Source: Streptomyces longispororuber
Lineage (GTDB): Bacteria; Actinomycetota; Actinomycetes; Streptomycetales; Streptomycetaceae
Direction: 5' to 3'
NCBI RefSeq assembly: GCF_024448165.1
Contig: NZ_JAMOLN010000102.1
Location: 1-35,954, forward strand
Length of the DNA: 35,954 bases
A model generated the notes under the pieces. That model saw only the letters and a program-made list of their open reading frames with translations. It was not told the origin of the DNA and did no database searches. Position numbers and translations under genes: made by a program. This document shows positions 23,038 through 31,278 of the stretch, piece by piece. How positions within the stretch are numbered: the stretch's first letter is position 1; each line of letters begins with the position of its first letter.

Positions 23038-24105
23038 GTGAGTGCCAACAGCAAGGCCACGGGCCAGCAGCCGTCAGCGACGTACGAATCCGCCTTCCTC
23101 AAGGCGTGCCGGCGCGAGCCGGTGCCGCACACGCCGGTGTGGTTCATGCGCCAGGCGGGGCGTTCACTGCCCGAGTACCGCAAGGTCCGCGAGGGCATCC
23201 CGATGCTGGAGTCGTGCATGCGGCCCGAGCTCGTCGCCGAGATCACGCTGCAGCCGGTGCGCCGCCACAAGGTCGACGCGGCCATCTACTTCAGCGACAT
23301 CGTCGTGCCGCTCAAGGCCATCGGCATCGACCTCGACATCAAGCCCGGCGTCGGGCCCGTCGTCGCAGAGCCGATCCGCACCCGCGCCGACCTCGCGCGG
23401 CTGCGGGACCTGACCCCGGAGGACGTCTCGTACGTCACGGAGGCCATCGGGCTGCTCACCGCCGAGCTCGGCGAGACGCCGCTCATCGGGTTCGCGGGCG
23501 CCCCGTTCACCCTCGCCAGCTACCTCGTGGAGGGCGGCCCGTCGCGCAACCACGAGAACACCAAGGCCCTCATGTACGGCGACCCGCAGCTCTGGGCCGA
23601 CCTGCTGGACCGGCTCGCCGAGATCACCTCCACCTTCCTCAAGGTGCAGATCGAGGCGGGCGCCAGCGCCGTGCAGCTCTTCGACTCGTGGGTGGGCGCG
23701 CTGTCGCCCGCCGACTACCGACGCTCCGTCATGCCCGCGTCGACGAAGGTCTTCCAGGCCGTCGAGGGCTACGGCGTGCCGCGCATCCACTTCGGCGTCG
23801 GCACCGGTGAGCTGCTCGGACTGATGGGCGAGGCGGGCGCGGACGTCGTCGGCGTCGACTGGCGGGTGCCGCTCGACGAGGCCGCGCGCCGCGTCGGCCC
23901 CGGCAAGGCGCTGCAGGGCAACATCGACCCGGCGATCCTCTTCTCCACCCCCGAGGCCGTCGAGGCCAAGGCGCGCGAGGTGCTCGACGCCGCCGCGGGC
24001 CTGGAGGGCCACGTCTTCAACCTCGGGCACGGCGTCCTGCCGAGCACCGACCCGGACGCGCTCACCCGTCTCGTCGACCACGTCCACACGCAGACGGCCC
24101 GCTGA
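23038..24105 (+). CDS. hemE: Uroporphyrinogen decarboxylase HemE
   Basis: 355 residues, the normal length. Both UROD signatures are present: PVWFMRQAGRSLPEY near the N-terminus and GFAGAPFTLASYLVEGG in the middle. The conserved YFSDIVVPLKAIG and FDSWVGALSPADYR blocks, and NLGHGVLPSTDP near the end, complete the family pattern. It decarboxylates the four acetate side chains of uroporphyrinogen III to give coproporphyrinogen III, the last common precursor before the coproporphyrin-dependent haem branch encoded 2.5 kb downstream by hemY and hemQ. Convergent with the flavoprotein gene, 22 nt between stops. Confidence 0.97.
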   Translation: MSANSKATGQQPSATYESAFLKACRREPVPHTPVWFMRQAGRSLPEYRKVREGIPMLESCMRPELVAEITLQPVRRHKVDAAIYFSDIVVPLKAIGIDLDIKPGVGPVVAEPIRTRADLARLRDLTPEDVSYVTEAIGLLTAELGETPLIGFAGAPFTLASYLVEGGPSRNHENTKALMYGDPQLWADLLDRLAEITSTFLKVQIEAGASAVQLFDSWVGALSPADYRRSVMPASTKVFQAVEGYGVPRIHFGVGTGELLGLMGEAGADVVGVDWRVPLDEAARRVGPGKALQGNIDPAILFSTPEAVEAKAREVLDAAAGLEGHVFNLGHGVLPSTDPDALTRLVDHVHTQTAR

Positions 24106-24127
24106 CACCGGCGCACGGCCGCGGTGC

Positions 24128-25516
24128 TCAGCCGGCCCGCACCGCGGCCACCGCCTTCCGCGCCGCCACCAGCACCGGGTCCCACACCGGTGAGAACGGC
24201 GGCGCGTAGCCGAGGTCGAGCGCCGTCATCTGCTCCACCGTCATCCCCGCGGTCAGCGCGACCGCGGCGACGTCGACCCGCTTCGCGGCGCCCTCGCGGC
24301 CCACGATCTGCACGCCGAGCAGCCGCCCGGTGCGCCGCTCGGCGAGCATCTTCACCGTCATCGGCGCGGCGCCCGGGTAGTAACCCGCCCTGCTTGTCGA
24401 CTCGATGGTCACCGTCACGTACTGCAGCCCGGCCCGCCGCGCGTCCTTCTCGCGCAGCCCCGTGCGGGCGATCTCCAGCTCGCACACCTTGGAGACGGCC
24501 GTCCCGACGACGCCGGGGAACGTCGCGTAGCCGCCGCCCACGTTCGACCCGATGATCTGCCCGTGCTTGTTCGCGTGCGTGCCGAGCGCGATGTGCCGCT
24601 CGCTCCCCGACACCAGGTCGAGCACCTCGACGCAGTCGCCGCCCGCCCAGACGTCCTCGTGCCCGCGCACCCGCATGCCCAGGTCCGTGAGCAGACCGCC
24701 GTGGGCGCCCAGCGGCAGCCCGGCGGCCTTCGCCAGCGACGTCTCCGGACGCACCCCGATCCCCAGCACCACGACGTCCGCCGGGTATTCGGCGTCCTCG
24801 GTCGCCACGGCCCGCACCCGCCCGTCGTCCCCGGTGAGGACCTTCGTCACCTCGGCGTCGTCGACCATGGTGATGCCCAGACCGGCCATCGCCTCGTGCA
24901 CCAGGCACCCCATGTCCGGGTCGAGCGTCGACATCGGCTCGGCACCGCGGTTGACCACGGTCACCTCGTAGCCGCGGTTGATGAGCGCCTCGGCCATCTC
25001 CACCCCGATGTACCCGGCGCCCACGACCACCGCCCGCCGCCCGTCCGTCGCCCGCAGCGTGTCGAGCAGCGCCTGACCGTCGTCGAGGGTCTGCACCCCG
25101 TGCACCCCGGGCGCGTCGATGCCGGGCAGCGCGGGCCGCACCGGCCGCGCCCCCGTCGCGATCACGAGCTTGTCGTACGAGGTCCAGGACTCGGCGCCGC
25201 CGTCCAGCTCCCGGGCGCGCACCCGCCGCCCCGCGACGTCGATCTCCACCACCTCGGTCCGCATCCGCAGATCGATGCCGCGCGCCCGGTGCTCCTCGGG
25301 GGTGCGCGCGATCAACTCGTCCCGCTCGCCGACCTGGCCGCCCACCCAGTACGGGATGCCGCACGCCGAGTACGACGTGAAGTGGCCGCGTTCGAAGGCC
25401 ACGATCTCCAGCTCGTCCGGGCCGCGCAGCCGGCGCGCCTGCGACGCGGCGGACATGCCCGCCGCGTCGCCCCCGATGACCACGAGCCGTTCACGCACAG
25501 GGTTGTCAGCACTCAT
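24128..25516 (-). CDS. FAD/NAD(P)-dependent disulfide reductase (CoA-disulfide-reductase-like)
   Basis: A 462-residue flavoprotein with the N-terminal FAD motif VVIGGDAAGMSAASQ, a single redox Cys at residue 52 in SYSACGIPYWVGG, the ATGARPV motif, a second Rossmann motif VVVGAGYIGVEMAEAL for NAD(P)H, the VWAGGDCVEV FAD block and a C-terminal dimerisation domain. One active-site Cys in SxSACGIPY places it with CoA-disulfide reductases, NADH oxidases and persulfide reductases, not with CxxxxC enzymes such as mycothione reductase. A thiol or peroxide-detoxifying role is expected, but the exact substrate cannot be read. ATG 25516 lacks an SD and has TAGCGT 6 nt upstream. Confidence 0.9.
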   Translation of the reverse strand: MSADNPVRERLVVIGGDAAGMSAASQARRLRGPDELEIVAFERGHFTSYSACGIPYWVGGQVGERDELIARTPEEHRARGIDLRMRTEVVEIDVAGRRVRARELDGGAESWTSYDKLVIATGARPVRPALPGIDAPGVHGVQTLDDGQALLDTLRATDGRRAVVVGAGYIGVEMAEALINRGYEVTVVNRGAEPMSTLDPDMGCLVHEAMAGLGITMVDDAEVTKVLTGDDGRVRAVATEDAEYPADVVVLGIGVRPETSLAKAAGLPLGAHGGLLTDLGMRVRGHEDVWAGGDCVEVLDLVSGSERHIALGTHANKHGQIIGSNVGGGYATFPGVVGTAVSKVCELEIARTGLREKDARRAGLQYVTVTIESTSRAGYYPGAAPMTVKMLAERRTGRLLGVQIVGREGAAKRVDVAAVALTAGMTVEQMTALDLGYAPPFSPVWDPVLVAARKAVAAVRAG

Positions 25517-25522
25517 GCGCCC

Positions 25523-25528
25523 ACGCTA
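25523..25528 (-). promoter_or_regulatory. -10 element for the leaderless flavoprotein gene
   Basis: On the minus strand TAGCGT ends 6 nt before the ATG at 25516, the leaderless spacing. No SD intervenes. Confidence 0.42.
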
Positions 25529-25543
25529 CGTGGCGCGCCCGCG

Positions 25544-26536
25544 TCAGTCGCGCTCGCCGGGTTCCTCCGCCTTCGGGTGCGCGGGCAGCGGGCCGAGCGC
25601 CGTCGGGACCGGCGCCGGCTCGCGGTGGCGCGGCAGCCGGGGCCGGACGAGCCGCAGCCACAGGAACACCAGGAGCGCCGTCACCGCCGCGAACGGCAGC
25701 ACCGCCGCGAGCACCATCGCGATCCACTTCAGGACGTTCACGAACGCGTTCCAGCCACCGGACAGGGCGTCCAGGAATCCCGGATAGTCGTCGTCCCGCG
25801 CGGCCGCGGCGCCGGACGTCTCGCTCAGCCGCACCGTGATCGTCGCCAGCGACGTACGGTCCTTGAGGGACGCCTGCTGCGCGAGCAGTGCCTCCAATTC
25901 GGCCTGGCGCCCGCTCAGTTCGCCCTCCAGGGTCACGACGTCGCTCAACTTCGTCGCCCGGTCCATCAGTTCCCTGACCCGGGCGACGCTCGCCCGCTGC
26001 GACCTGATGCGGCTCTCCACGTCGACGACCTGGTCGGTGACGTCCTTCGCGGACTCGTTGCGCGCCAACAGCTTGCCCGCACCGGAGAGTTCGTCGAGCA
26101 CCTCCTCGTACGACTCCTGCGGCACCCGGAGCGTGACGCGGGTGCGCTGGTGGCCCTTGCCGTCGCGGTCGGTCGTCTCGTTGCCGACGTAGCCGCCCGC
26201 CGTCTCGGTCGCCGTGCGCGCCTTGTCCAGCGCGTCCGGCACGTCCTTGACGCGCACGGACAGCTGCGCCGTGCGGATGATGTGGACGCCGGTCAGCTTC
26301 GGCGGCTTCTTGGCGTTCGTACCGCCGGAGCCGCCGCGGCTGTTGCCCGGACCGCTCGCGCCGTTCCTGTCCTGCTGTTCGGCCGGCGCCGCCGCCTTGG
26401 CGCCGTCGGCGTCGCCGCTGTCGGAGCCGCCGGTCGAGCTGCCGGAGCAGCCCGCCACGGCGAGCGCGGCGGCGAGCAGGACGGTGGCCAGGGCGTGAAC
26501 GGGCCGCAGGCGCCGTGGTGTACCGGAAACGTGCAT
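25544..26536 (-). CDS. DUF4349 domain lipoprotein
   Basis: A 330-residue lipoprotein with leader ...ATVLLAAALAVAGC, lipobox V-A-G-C. A low-complexity Ser/Gly/Asp linker (about 33-85) precedes the DUF4349 core. The core contains a start resembling TAQLSVRVKDVPDALDKA, a heptad-rich coiled coil around RIRSQRASVARVRELMDRATKL, and TSLATITVRLSE. A transmembrane helix (about 268-292, WIAMVLAAVLPFAAVTALLVFLW) and a basic Pro-rich tail end the protein. Anchored at both ends, it probably spans the membrane-wall interface; function is unknown. ATG 26536 has GGGGG 7 nt upstream; ATG 26542 is in frame just before it. Divergent from hemY. Confidence 0.85.
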   Translation of the reverse strand: MHVSGTPRRLRPVHALATVLLAAALAVAGCSGSSTGGSDSGDADGAKAAAPAEQQDRNGASGPGNSRGGSGGTNAKKPPKLTGVHIIRTAQLSVRVKDVPDALDKARTATETAGGYVGNETTDRDGKGHQRTRVTLRVPQESYEEVLDELSGAGKLLARNESAKDVTDQVVDVESRIRSQRASVARVRELMDRATKLSDVVTLEGELSGRQAELEALLAQQASLKDRTSLATITVRLSETSGAAAARDDDYPGFLDALSGGWNAFVNVLKWIAMVLAAVLPFAAVTALLVFLWLRLVRPRLPRHREPAPVPTALGPLPAHPKAEEPGERD

Positions 26537-26667
26537 CGACATACCCCCGAGGGACGTGACGGTCAGCGGACGAATCCTTCGACGCGCGAGCGGCCCGCGC
26601 GGTGGTTGCCGAGTGGTCCCGAACCGGTCACGTTCAGGACTCGTCCGAGACAGCCCGGGCGTTCTGA

Positions 26668-26673
26668 GAGAGT
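26668..26673 (+). promoter_or_regulatory. Possible -10 for leaderless hemY
   Basis: GAGAGT ends 6 nt before ATG 26680. The intervening GGGGGC is too close to the start to be a normal ribosome-binding site. Confidence 0.3.
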
Positions 26674-26679
26674 GGGGGC

Positions 26680-28179
26680 ATGCGCGAAGCGGACACACGT
26701 ACGGGAACAGGACAGGGCCGTGACGTCCTCGTCATCGGCGGCGGCATCGCGGGACTCGCGGCCGCCCATCGACTGCTCGACGGCGACGAGCCGGTGAACG
26801 TGACGGTCCTGGAGGCGTCCGACCGGCTCGGCGGCAAGCTGCTCGCGGGCGAGATCGCCGGGGCCCGCGTCGACCTCGGCGCCGAGTCGATGCTGGCGCG
26901 CCGCCCCGAGGCGGTCGGCCTGGCGAAGGCCGTCGGCCTCACCGACCGGCTGCAGCCGCCGTCCACCGCGACCGCCTCGATCTGGACCCGCGGCGCCCTG
27001 CGCCCCATGCCCAAGGGCCACGTCATGGGCGTTCCGGGCACGGCCGACGCGCTCACCGGCGTGCTCTCCGGCGAGGGCATCGCCCGGATCGAGCAGGACG
27101 CGGACCTGCCGCCCACCGAGACCGGCGACGACGTCGCGGTCGGCGAGTACGTCGCGGCCCGGCTCGGCCGCGAGGTCGTCGACCGGCTCGTCGAACCGCT
27201 CCTCGGCGGCGTCTACGCGGGCGACGCCTACCGCATCTCGATGCGCAGCGCCGTCCCCCAGCTCTTCGAGGAGGCCGCCCGGCACCGGTCCCTGACGGAG
27301 GCGGTCCGCGCGATCCAGGCCCGCGCGGCGGCCAACCAGCAGACGGGCCCGGTCTTCACCGGCATCGAGGGCGGCATCGGCACGCTGCCGGCCGCGGTGG
27401 CCGAGTCGGTGCGCGCGAAGGGCGGCGAGATCCTGCTGGGCGCCCGGGCGTCCACCCTGGGAGCGCTGGGCACCGCCCGGGCGGCCACGGACGACGCGCA
27501 GTGGCGCGTCGGGACGGCGGACGGCCGCACCTTCTTCGCCGACCAGGTGGTCATCGCCCTCCCGGCCCCCGCGGCGGCCAGCCTGCTGCGTACCGCGTCC
27601 CCCAAGGCGTCCCAGGAGCTGCGCAGCATCGAGTACGCCTCGATGGCCCTGATCACCCTCGCCTACCGCACCGACGACGCCCGCCTCCCCGAGGGCAGCG
27701 GATTCCTCGTCCCGCCGGTCGACGGACACACGATCAAGGCCGCCACCTTCGCCTCCCACAAGTGGGGCTGGATCGCCGCCGAGAACCCCGGCCTCCGTGT
27801 CGTCCGCACCTCCGTCGGCCGGCACGGCGACGAGCGGGACCTCGGCCGCGACGACCAGGACCTCGTCGGCATCGCCCGGCACGACCTGCGCGAGGCCACC
27901 GGACTGACCGCCGCCCCGGTCGCCTCCCACGTCACGCGCTGGCAGGACGGCCTGCCCCAGTACCCCGTCGGCCACACCGCCCGGGTCGCCCGGGTCCGCG
28001 AGCACATCGGACAGTTGCCCGGCATCGCGGTCTGCGGAGCCGCGTACGACGGCGTGGGCATCCCGGCGTGCATCGCGAGCGCGCACGCGGCGGTCGACGA
28101 ACTGCGCGGGGACACCGGCACCCGCGAGGACCTGAAGGCGAACCCGGTGCAGAGCCTGCACGGCGGAGCGGGAGAATGA
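26680..28179 (+). CDS. hemY: Coproporphyrinogen/protoporphyrinogen III oxidase HemY (CgoX)
   Basis: The 499-residue flavoprotein has the FAD-binding VLVIGGGIAGLAAAHRL motif, the second dinucleotide segment LEASDRLGGKL, and the characteristic VDLGAESMLARRPEA block. The C-terminal FAD-contact region is GIAVCGAAYDGVGIPACIASA. Streptomyces HemY-type enzymes belong to the coproporphyrin-dependent pathway, oxidising coproporphyrinogen III to coproporphyrin III with oxygen. The presence of hemQ directly downstream, overlapping or 5 nt apart, supports that assignment over classical protoporphyrinogen oxidase (often labelled HemG). Ferrochelatase is not in the window. Confidence 0.93.
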   Translation: MREADTRTGTGQGRDVLVIGGGIAGLAAAHRLLDGDEPVNVTVLEASDRLGGKLLAGEIAGARVDLGAESMLARRPEAVGLAKAVGLTDRLQPPSTATASIWTRGALRPMPKGHVMGVPGTADALTGVLSGEGIARIEQDADLPPTETGDDVAVGEYVAARLGREVVDRLVEPLLGGVYAGDAYRISMRSAVPQLFEEAARHRSLTEAVRAIQARAAANQQTGPVFTGIEGGIGTLPAAVAESVRAKGGEILLGARASTLGALGTARAATDDAQWRVGTADGRTFFADQVVIALPAPAAASLLRTASPKASQELRSIEYASMALITLAYRTDDARLPEGSGFLVPPVDGHTIKAATFASHKWGWIAAENPGLRVVRTSVGRHGDERDLGRDDQDLVGIARHDLREATGLTAAPVASHVTRWQDGLPQYPVGHTARVARVREHIGQLPGIAVCGAAYDGVGIPACIASAHAAVDELRGDTGTREDLKANPVQSLHGGAGE

Positions 28180-28184
28180 GGGAC

Positions 28185-28922
28185 ATGAGCGACGAGAACA
28201 CCACCACCGACCCGGCGGCAGACCGCATCCCGAACAAGGGCAAGCTGGCGAAGGACCTGAACGAGGTCATCCGCTACACGCTCTGGTCGGTCTTCAAGCT
28301 GAAGGACGTCCTGCCCGAGGACCGGACCGGTTACGCGGACGAGGTCCAGGAGCTGTTCGACCAGCTCGCCGCGAAGGACGTCACGATCCGCGGCACGTAC
28401 GACGTGTCCGGGCTGCGCGCCGACGCCGACCTGATGATCTGGTGGCACGCGGAGACCGCGGACCAGCTGCAGGAGGCGTACAACCTCTTCCGCCGCACGA
28501 AGCTCGGCCGCGCCCTGGAGCCGGTCTGGTCGAACATGGCGCTGCACCGCCCCGCCGAGTTCAACCGCTCGCACATCCCGGCGTTCCTGGCCGACGAGAA
28601 CGCCCGCGACTACGTCTCGGTCTACCCGTTCGTGCGCTCCTACGACTGGTACCTGCTGCCCGACGACGAGCGCCGCAAGATGCTCGCCGACCACGGCAAG
28701 ATGGCGCGCGGCTACCCGGACGTGCGGGCCAACACGGTCGCCTCGTTCTCGCTCGGCGACTACGAGTGGATCCTCGCCTTCGAGGCCGACGAGCTGTACC
28801 GCATCGTCGACCTCATGCGGCACCTGCGCGCCTCCGAGGCCCGCCGCCACGTGCGCGAAGAGGTCCCGTTCTACACCGGCCGCCGCAAGTCGGTCGCGGA
28901 GCTCGTCGAGGGCCTCGCGTAA
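28185..28922 (+). CDS. hemQ: Coproheme decarboxylase HemQ (ChdC), chlorite-dismutase fold
   Basis: 245 residues. Core: IRYTLWSVFKLKD, IRGTYDVSGLRADADLMIWWHAE, then SHIPAF with His130, YPFVRSYDWYLLP with Tyr147 and LADHGKMARGY with His170. The spacings His-17-Tyr and Tyr-23-His equal those I recall for distal His118, catalytic Tyr135 and haem-ligand His158 of the Corynebacterium diphtheriae enzyme, so the active site looks complete. It oxidatively decarboxylates coproheme to haem b, the final step of the pathway. ATG 28185 (MSDENT) is chosen; ATG 28176 overlaps the hemY stop (ATGA) and has GGAG 7 nt upstream, so either may be used. A stem-loop follows the stop. Confidence 0.95.
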   Translation: MSDENTTTDPAADRIPNKGKLAKDLNEVIRYTLWSVFKLKDVLPEDRTGYADEVQELFDQLAAKDVTIRGTYDVSGLRADADLMIWWHAETADQLQEAYNLFRRTKLGRALEPVWSNMALHRPAEFNRSHIPAFLADENARDYVSVYPFVRSYDWYLLPDDERRKMLADHGKMARGYPDVRANTVASFSLGDYEWILAFEADELYRIVDLMRHLRASEARRHVREEVPFYTGRRKSVAELVEGLA

Positions 28923-28942
28923 TTCGGTTGCCGCACCGTCCT

Positions 28943-28975
28943 GGCTCGGGCTTTCATCGGGAAGTCCGAGCCTTT
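28943..28975 (+). terminator. Stem-loop terminator after hemQ
   Basis: GGCTCGGGCTT (28943-28953) pairs with AAGTCCGAGCC (28962-28972), 11 bp with one G-U pair and an 8-nt loop, followed by TTT. It lies 20 nt after the hemQ stop. Confidence 0.65.
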
Positions 28976-29018
28976 GACGTAGAGGTGGTGTTGTATGCCC
29001 ACGGCCCTCGGGACCGTT

Positions 29019-29051
29019 CTCGCATCCGCTGCGTGAACTCCCGGATGCGAG
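29019..29051 (+). promoter_or_regulatory. 10-bp inverted repeat upstream of the RNHCP gene
   Basis: CTCGCATCCG (29019-29028) and CGGATGCGAG (29042-29051) pair perfectly across a 13-nt loop, ending 55 nt before the ATG at 29107. It could be a leader hairpin or an operator. No known riboswitch or attenuator matches it by eye. Confidence 0.4.
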
Positions 29052-29106
29052 GCGGGAATCCAGCCGACCGCTGTTCCTACCGCATCGCTCAGGAGTCGTT
29101 TCCACG

Positions 29107-29481
29107 ATGTCCCGCAACACCTCTCGACGGGCCCGTACCGAGGCCCGTGCCGAGTCCTTCCGCTGTCTGAACTGCGGCCTCGACGTGTCGATGTCCGCCG
29201 TCGGCACGGGCCATCGCAATCACTGCCCGACCTGCCTGTGGAGCCGTCATCTCGACGACACCCCGGGGGACCGGGCGGCCGACTGCGGTGCCCGTATGGA
29301 GCCGCTCGCCATCTCCGTGCGCGGGGACGGCGAGTGGATCATCGTTCACCGGTGCACCGGCTGCGGTGTGCTGCACGCCAATCGCACGGCGGGCGACGAC
29401 AATGCGCTGCCGCTGACCCGGTTGGCGGTTCGGCCGCTCGTCCAGTCGCCGTTCCCGTTCGAGCGGCTGGGGGCCTTGTAG
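29107..29481 (+). CDS. RNHCP domain protein (zinc-ribbon-like)
   Basis: A 124-residue cytoplasmic protein with four Cys pairs: FRCLNCG, HRNHCPTCLWSRHLD (the RNHCP motif that names the family), DCGARM and RCTGCGVLHANR. The paired CxxC arrangement suggests two zinc ribbons. RNHCP proteins are widespread in actinobacteria and firmicutes without an established function; nucleic-acid binding is plausible. GGAG lies 11 nt before the ATG. It is convergent with the secreted hydrolase gene and shares a terminator with it. Confidence 0.88.
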   Translation: MSRNTSRRARTEARAESFRCLNCGLDVSMSAVGTGHRNHCPTCLWSRHLDDTPGDRAADCGARMEPLAISVRGDGEWIIVHRCTGCGVLHANRTAGDDNALPLTRLAVRPLVQSPFPFERLGAL

Positions 29482-29500
29482 CCCGTTGCGCTGTGCCGGG

Positions 29501-29532
29501 GCGGGGTCTCGGGGCGCTGCCCCGGACCCCGC
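29501..29532. terminator. Bidirectional stem-loop between convergent genes
   Basis: GCGGGGTC (29501-29508) pairs with GACCCCGC (29525-29532), and inside it CGGGGC pairs with GCCCCG around a GCT loop, with one bulged T. The 14-bp structure lies 20 nt after the RNHCP stop and 30 nt after the hydrolase stop. Confidence 0.7.
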
Positions 29533-29562
29533 TCCTCCATCGCGGGAGGGGCTTGGACGGGC

Positions 29563-31131
29563 TCAGCTGCCCAGTGGCGTGGGCTCGGGGTGCGGGGCGC
29601 ATGCCGCGGACCGGTGCTCCGGCACCTGACCCTCCAGCAGGTACGCGTCCAGGTACCCGTTGACGCACTTGTTGGGGCCGCCCGCGATGCCGTGCGTGCC
29701 CGCTCCCTTCTCCGTCACCAGGGCCGAACCGGCGAGCCGCCGGTGCAGTGCGCGGGCACCCGCGTAGGGCGTCGCCGCATCCCGTTCCGCCGCGAGGATC
29801 AGGGTGGGCGGCAGCTCGCCCGGCAGGGTGCGCACGTCGGCCGGGCGCTGCCGCGGCGCCGGCCAGTAGGCGCACGGCAGGTTCATCCACGCGTTGTCCC
29901 ACGTCTCGAACGGCGCGACGCGCGCGAGCCGCGAGTTGTCCCGGTCCCAGGTGCGGAAGTCCGTCGGCCAGGGCGCGTCGTTGCACTCCACCGCCGTGTA
30001 GACGGCGTTGCCGTTCTCGTTCTCGACGGCCGCCGCCGGGGTCGGCGCGGCCTGGTCGATCAGCGGCTTCGGGTTGCCGTCGAGGTACTCGGACAGGGCC
30101 ACGGCCCGCATCGGCCAGTAGTCGTCGTAGTACCCGGCCTGGAGGAAGGCCGACTGGAGCTGCCCGGGACCCACCTTCTTGCCCGCCGGCCGGTGGGCCA
30201 GTTCCGCGCGCACCTTCTCGTACGAGAGCAGCACCTCCTCGGGCGTCGTGCCCAGGTGGTACGTGTCGTCGTGCCGGGCGACCCAGGCGCGGAAGTCGGC
30301 CCAGCGGCCCTCGAACGCCCGCGACTGCACCAGGTTGTTCTCGTACCAGATCCGGTCGGGACGCGGGTCGACCGCCGAGTCGAAGACCAGGCGGCGCACG
30401 TGCGAGGGGAAGAGCTCCGCGTACACGGACCCGATGTACGTGCCGTACGAGGCGCCCAGGTACGTGAGCCTCGGCTCGCCGAGGGCGGCCCGCAGCACGT
30501 CCAGGTCACGGGCGTTGTTGAGGGTCGTGTAGTGCCGCAGGCCCGGGTTCTTGGCGCAGCCCGCCGCGTACGACCTGGCCTGCGCGATCCGCTCCAGCTT
30601 GTACGAGGCGGAGGGGTGCGTCGGCGCCTGCGTCGGGGCCTGCGCGAACCGTTCGGGGTCCTGGCAGGACAGCGGCGCCGACCGGCCGACCCCGCGCGGC
30701 GCGTAGCCGACCAGGTCGTAGGCGGCGCCGATCCGCTTCCACTCCGGCATCAGGCCGGCCAGCGGGAAGTACATGCCGTTGCCGCCGGGACCGCCCGGGT
30801 TGAAGACGAGCGCGCCCTGGCGGGCGACCTTCTCGTCGCCCCGCTTGCCGGTCGCCCGCACCCGGCTGACGGTCAGCTTGATCTGCTTGCCGTCGGGGTG
30901 GGCGTAGTCGAGCGGGACGGTGACGGTGCCGCAGGTGACGGGTTCGGGCAGGTTCTCCACGGCCGGGCAGGCGCCGAAGCGGACGCCGGCGGCCGCGGCG
31001 CGCTGCGCGGCGGCCGCGGTGCCCAGGGTCTCGGGGGAGTCGCCGGCGGTCGCGCTGCCCGCGGGTGCGGCCACGAGGGCCGACAGGATCAACGATGCCG
31101 CGGTGGCGCAGAGGGCGGATGCTGCTCTCAT
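29563..31131 (-). CDS. Secreted alpha/beta hydrolase, TAP-type (tripeptidyl aminopeptidase-like)
   Basis: 522 residues. A Sec signal peptide (about 1-28, ending near APAGSATA) is followed by the alpha/beta-hydrolase core: oxyanion-type NPGGPGGNG, Ser228 in GASYGTYIG, Asp in LILAAERDAATP, and His in GAGTHGIAGG. The last 100 residues are a TAP C-terminal domain (PF08386). This is the layout of Streptomyces secreted tripeptidyl/proline aminopeptidases such as SlpD/SlpE and Tap. It likely cleaves short peptides outside the cell; esterase activity is an alternative. ATG 31131 has GGG only about 13 nt upstream. The promoter region carries an ATCCCTTT/AAAGGGAT inverted repeat. Confidence 0.9.
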   Translation of the reverse strand: MRAASALCATAASLILSALVAAPAGSATAGDSPETLGTAAAAQRAAAAGVRFGACPAVENLPEPVTCGTVTVPLDYAHPDGKQIKLTVSRVRATGKRGDEKVARQGALVFNPGGPGGNGMYFPLAGLMPEWKRIGAAYDLVGYAPRGVGRSAPLSCQDPERFAQAPTQAPTHPSASYKLERIAQARSYAAGCAKNPGLRHYTTLNNARDLDVLRAALGEPRLTYLGASYGTYIGSVYAELFPSHVRRLVFDSAVDPRPDRIWYENNLVQSRAFEGRWADFRAWVARHDDTYHLGTTPEEVLLSYEKVRAELAHRPAGKKVGPGQLQSAFLQAGYYDDYWPMRAVALSEYLDGNPKPLIDQAAPTPAAAVENENGNAVYTAVECNDAPWPTDFRTWDRDNSRLARVAPFETWDNAWMNLPCAYWPAPRQRPADVRTLPGELPPTLILAAERDAATPYAGARALHRRLAGSALVTEKGAGTHGIAGGPNKCVNGYLDAYLLEGQVPEHRSAACAPHPEPTPLGS

Positions 31132-31142
31132 CGCTTGGGTGC

Positions 31143-31192
31143 ATCCCTTTCGTCGAGCTCTCGAACCCTTGCGGCTCGCGAATTAAAGGGAT
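31143..31192. repeat. 8-bp inverted repeat in the promoter region of the secreted hydrolase
   Basis: ATCCCTTT (31143-31150) and AAAGGGAT (31185-31192) are exact inverted copies 34 nt apart, flanking an AT-rich CCTTTAATTC-like element on the minus strand. It may be a regulatory site for the gene starting at 31131; spacing is wide for a single dimer. Confidence 0.3.
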
Positions 31193-31278
31193 CCTTGGGG
31201 CGGCAGTTGGTGAAGTAAAGCACCAGGTCGCGGGTGTCGGATCAAATGACCCCGATGCGTCGTCCGGGCGTTCTCAGG

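Noticed and set aside
24106..24127. Terminator hairpin between hemE and the flavoprotein gene
   Set aside because: Only a 5-bp CACCG/CGGTG pairing could be found, too weak to call.
29590..31218. Plus-strand open frame of 542 codons opposite the secreted hydrolase
   Set aside because: Arg/Val/Gly-rich shadow without signal or domain. The minus-strand gene has a signal peptide and full catalytic triad.
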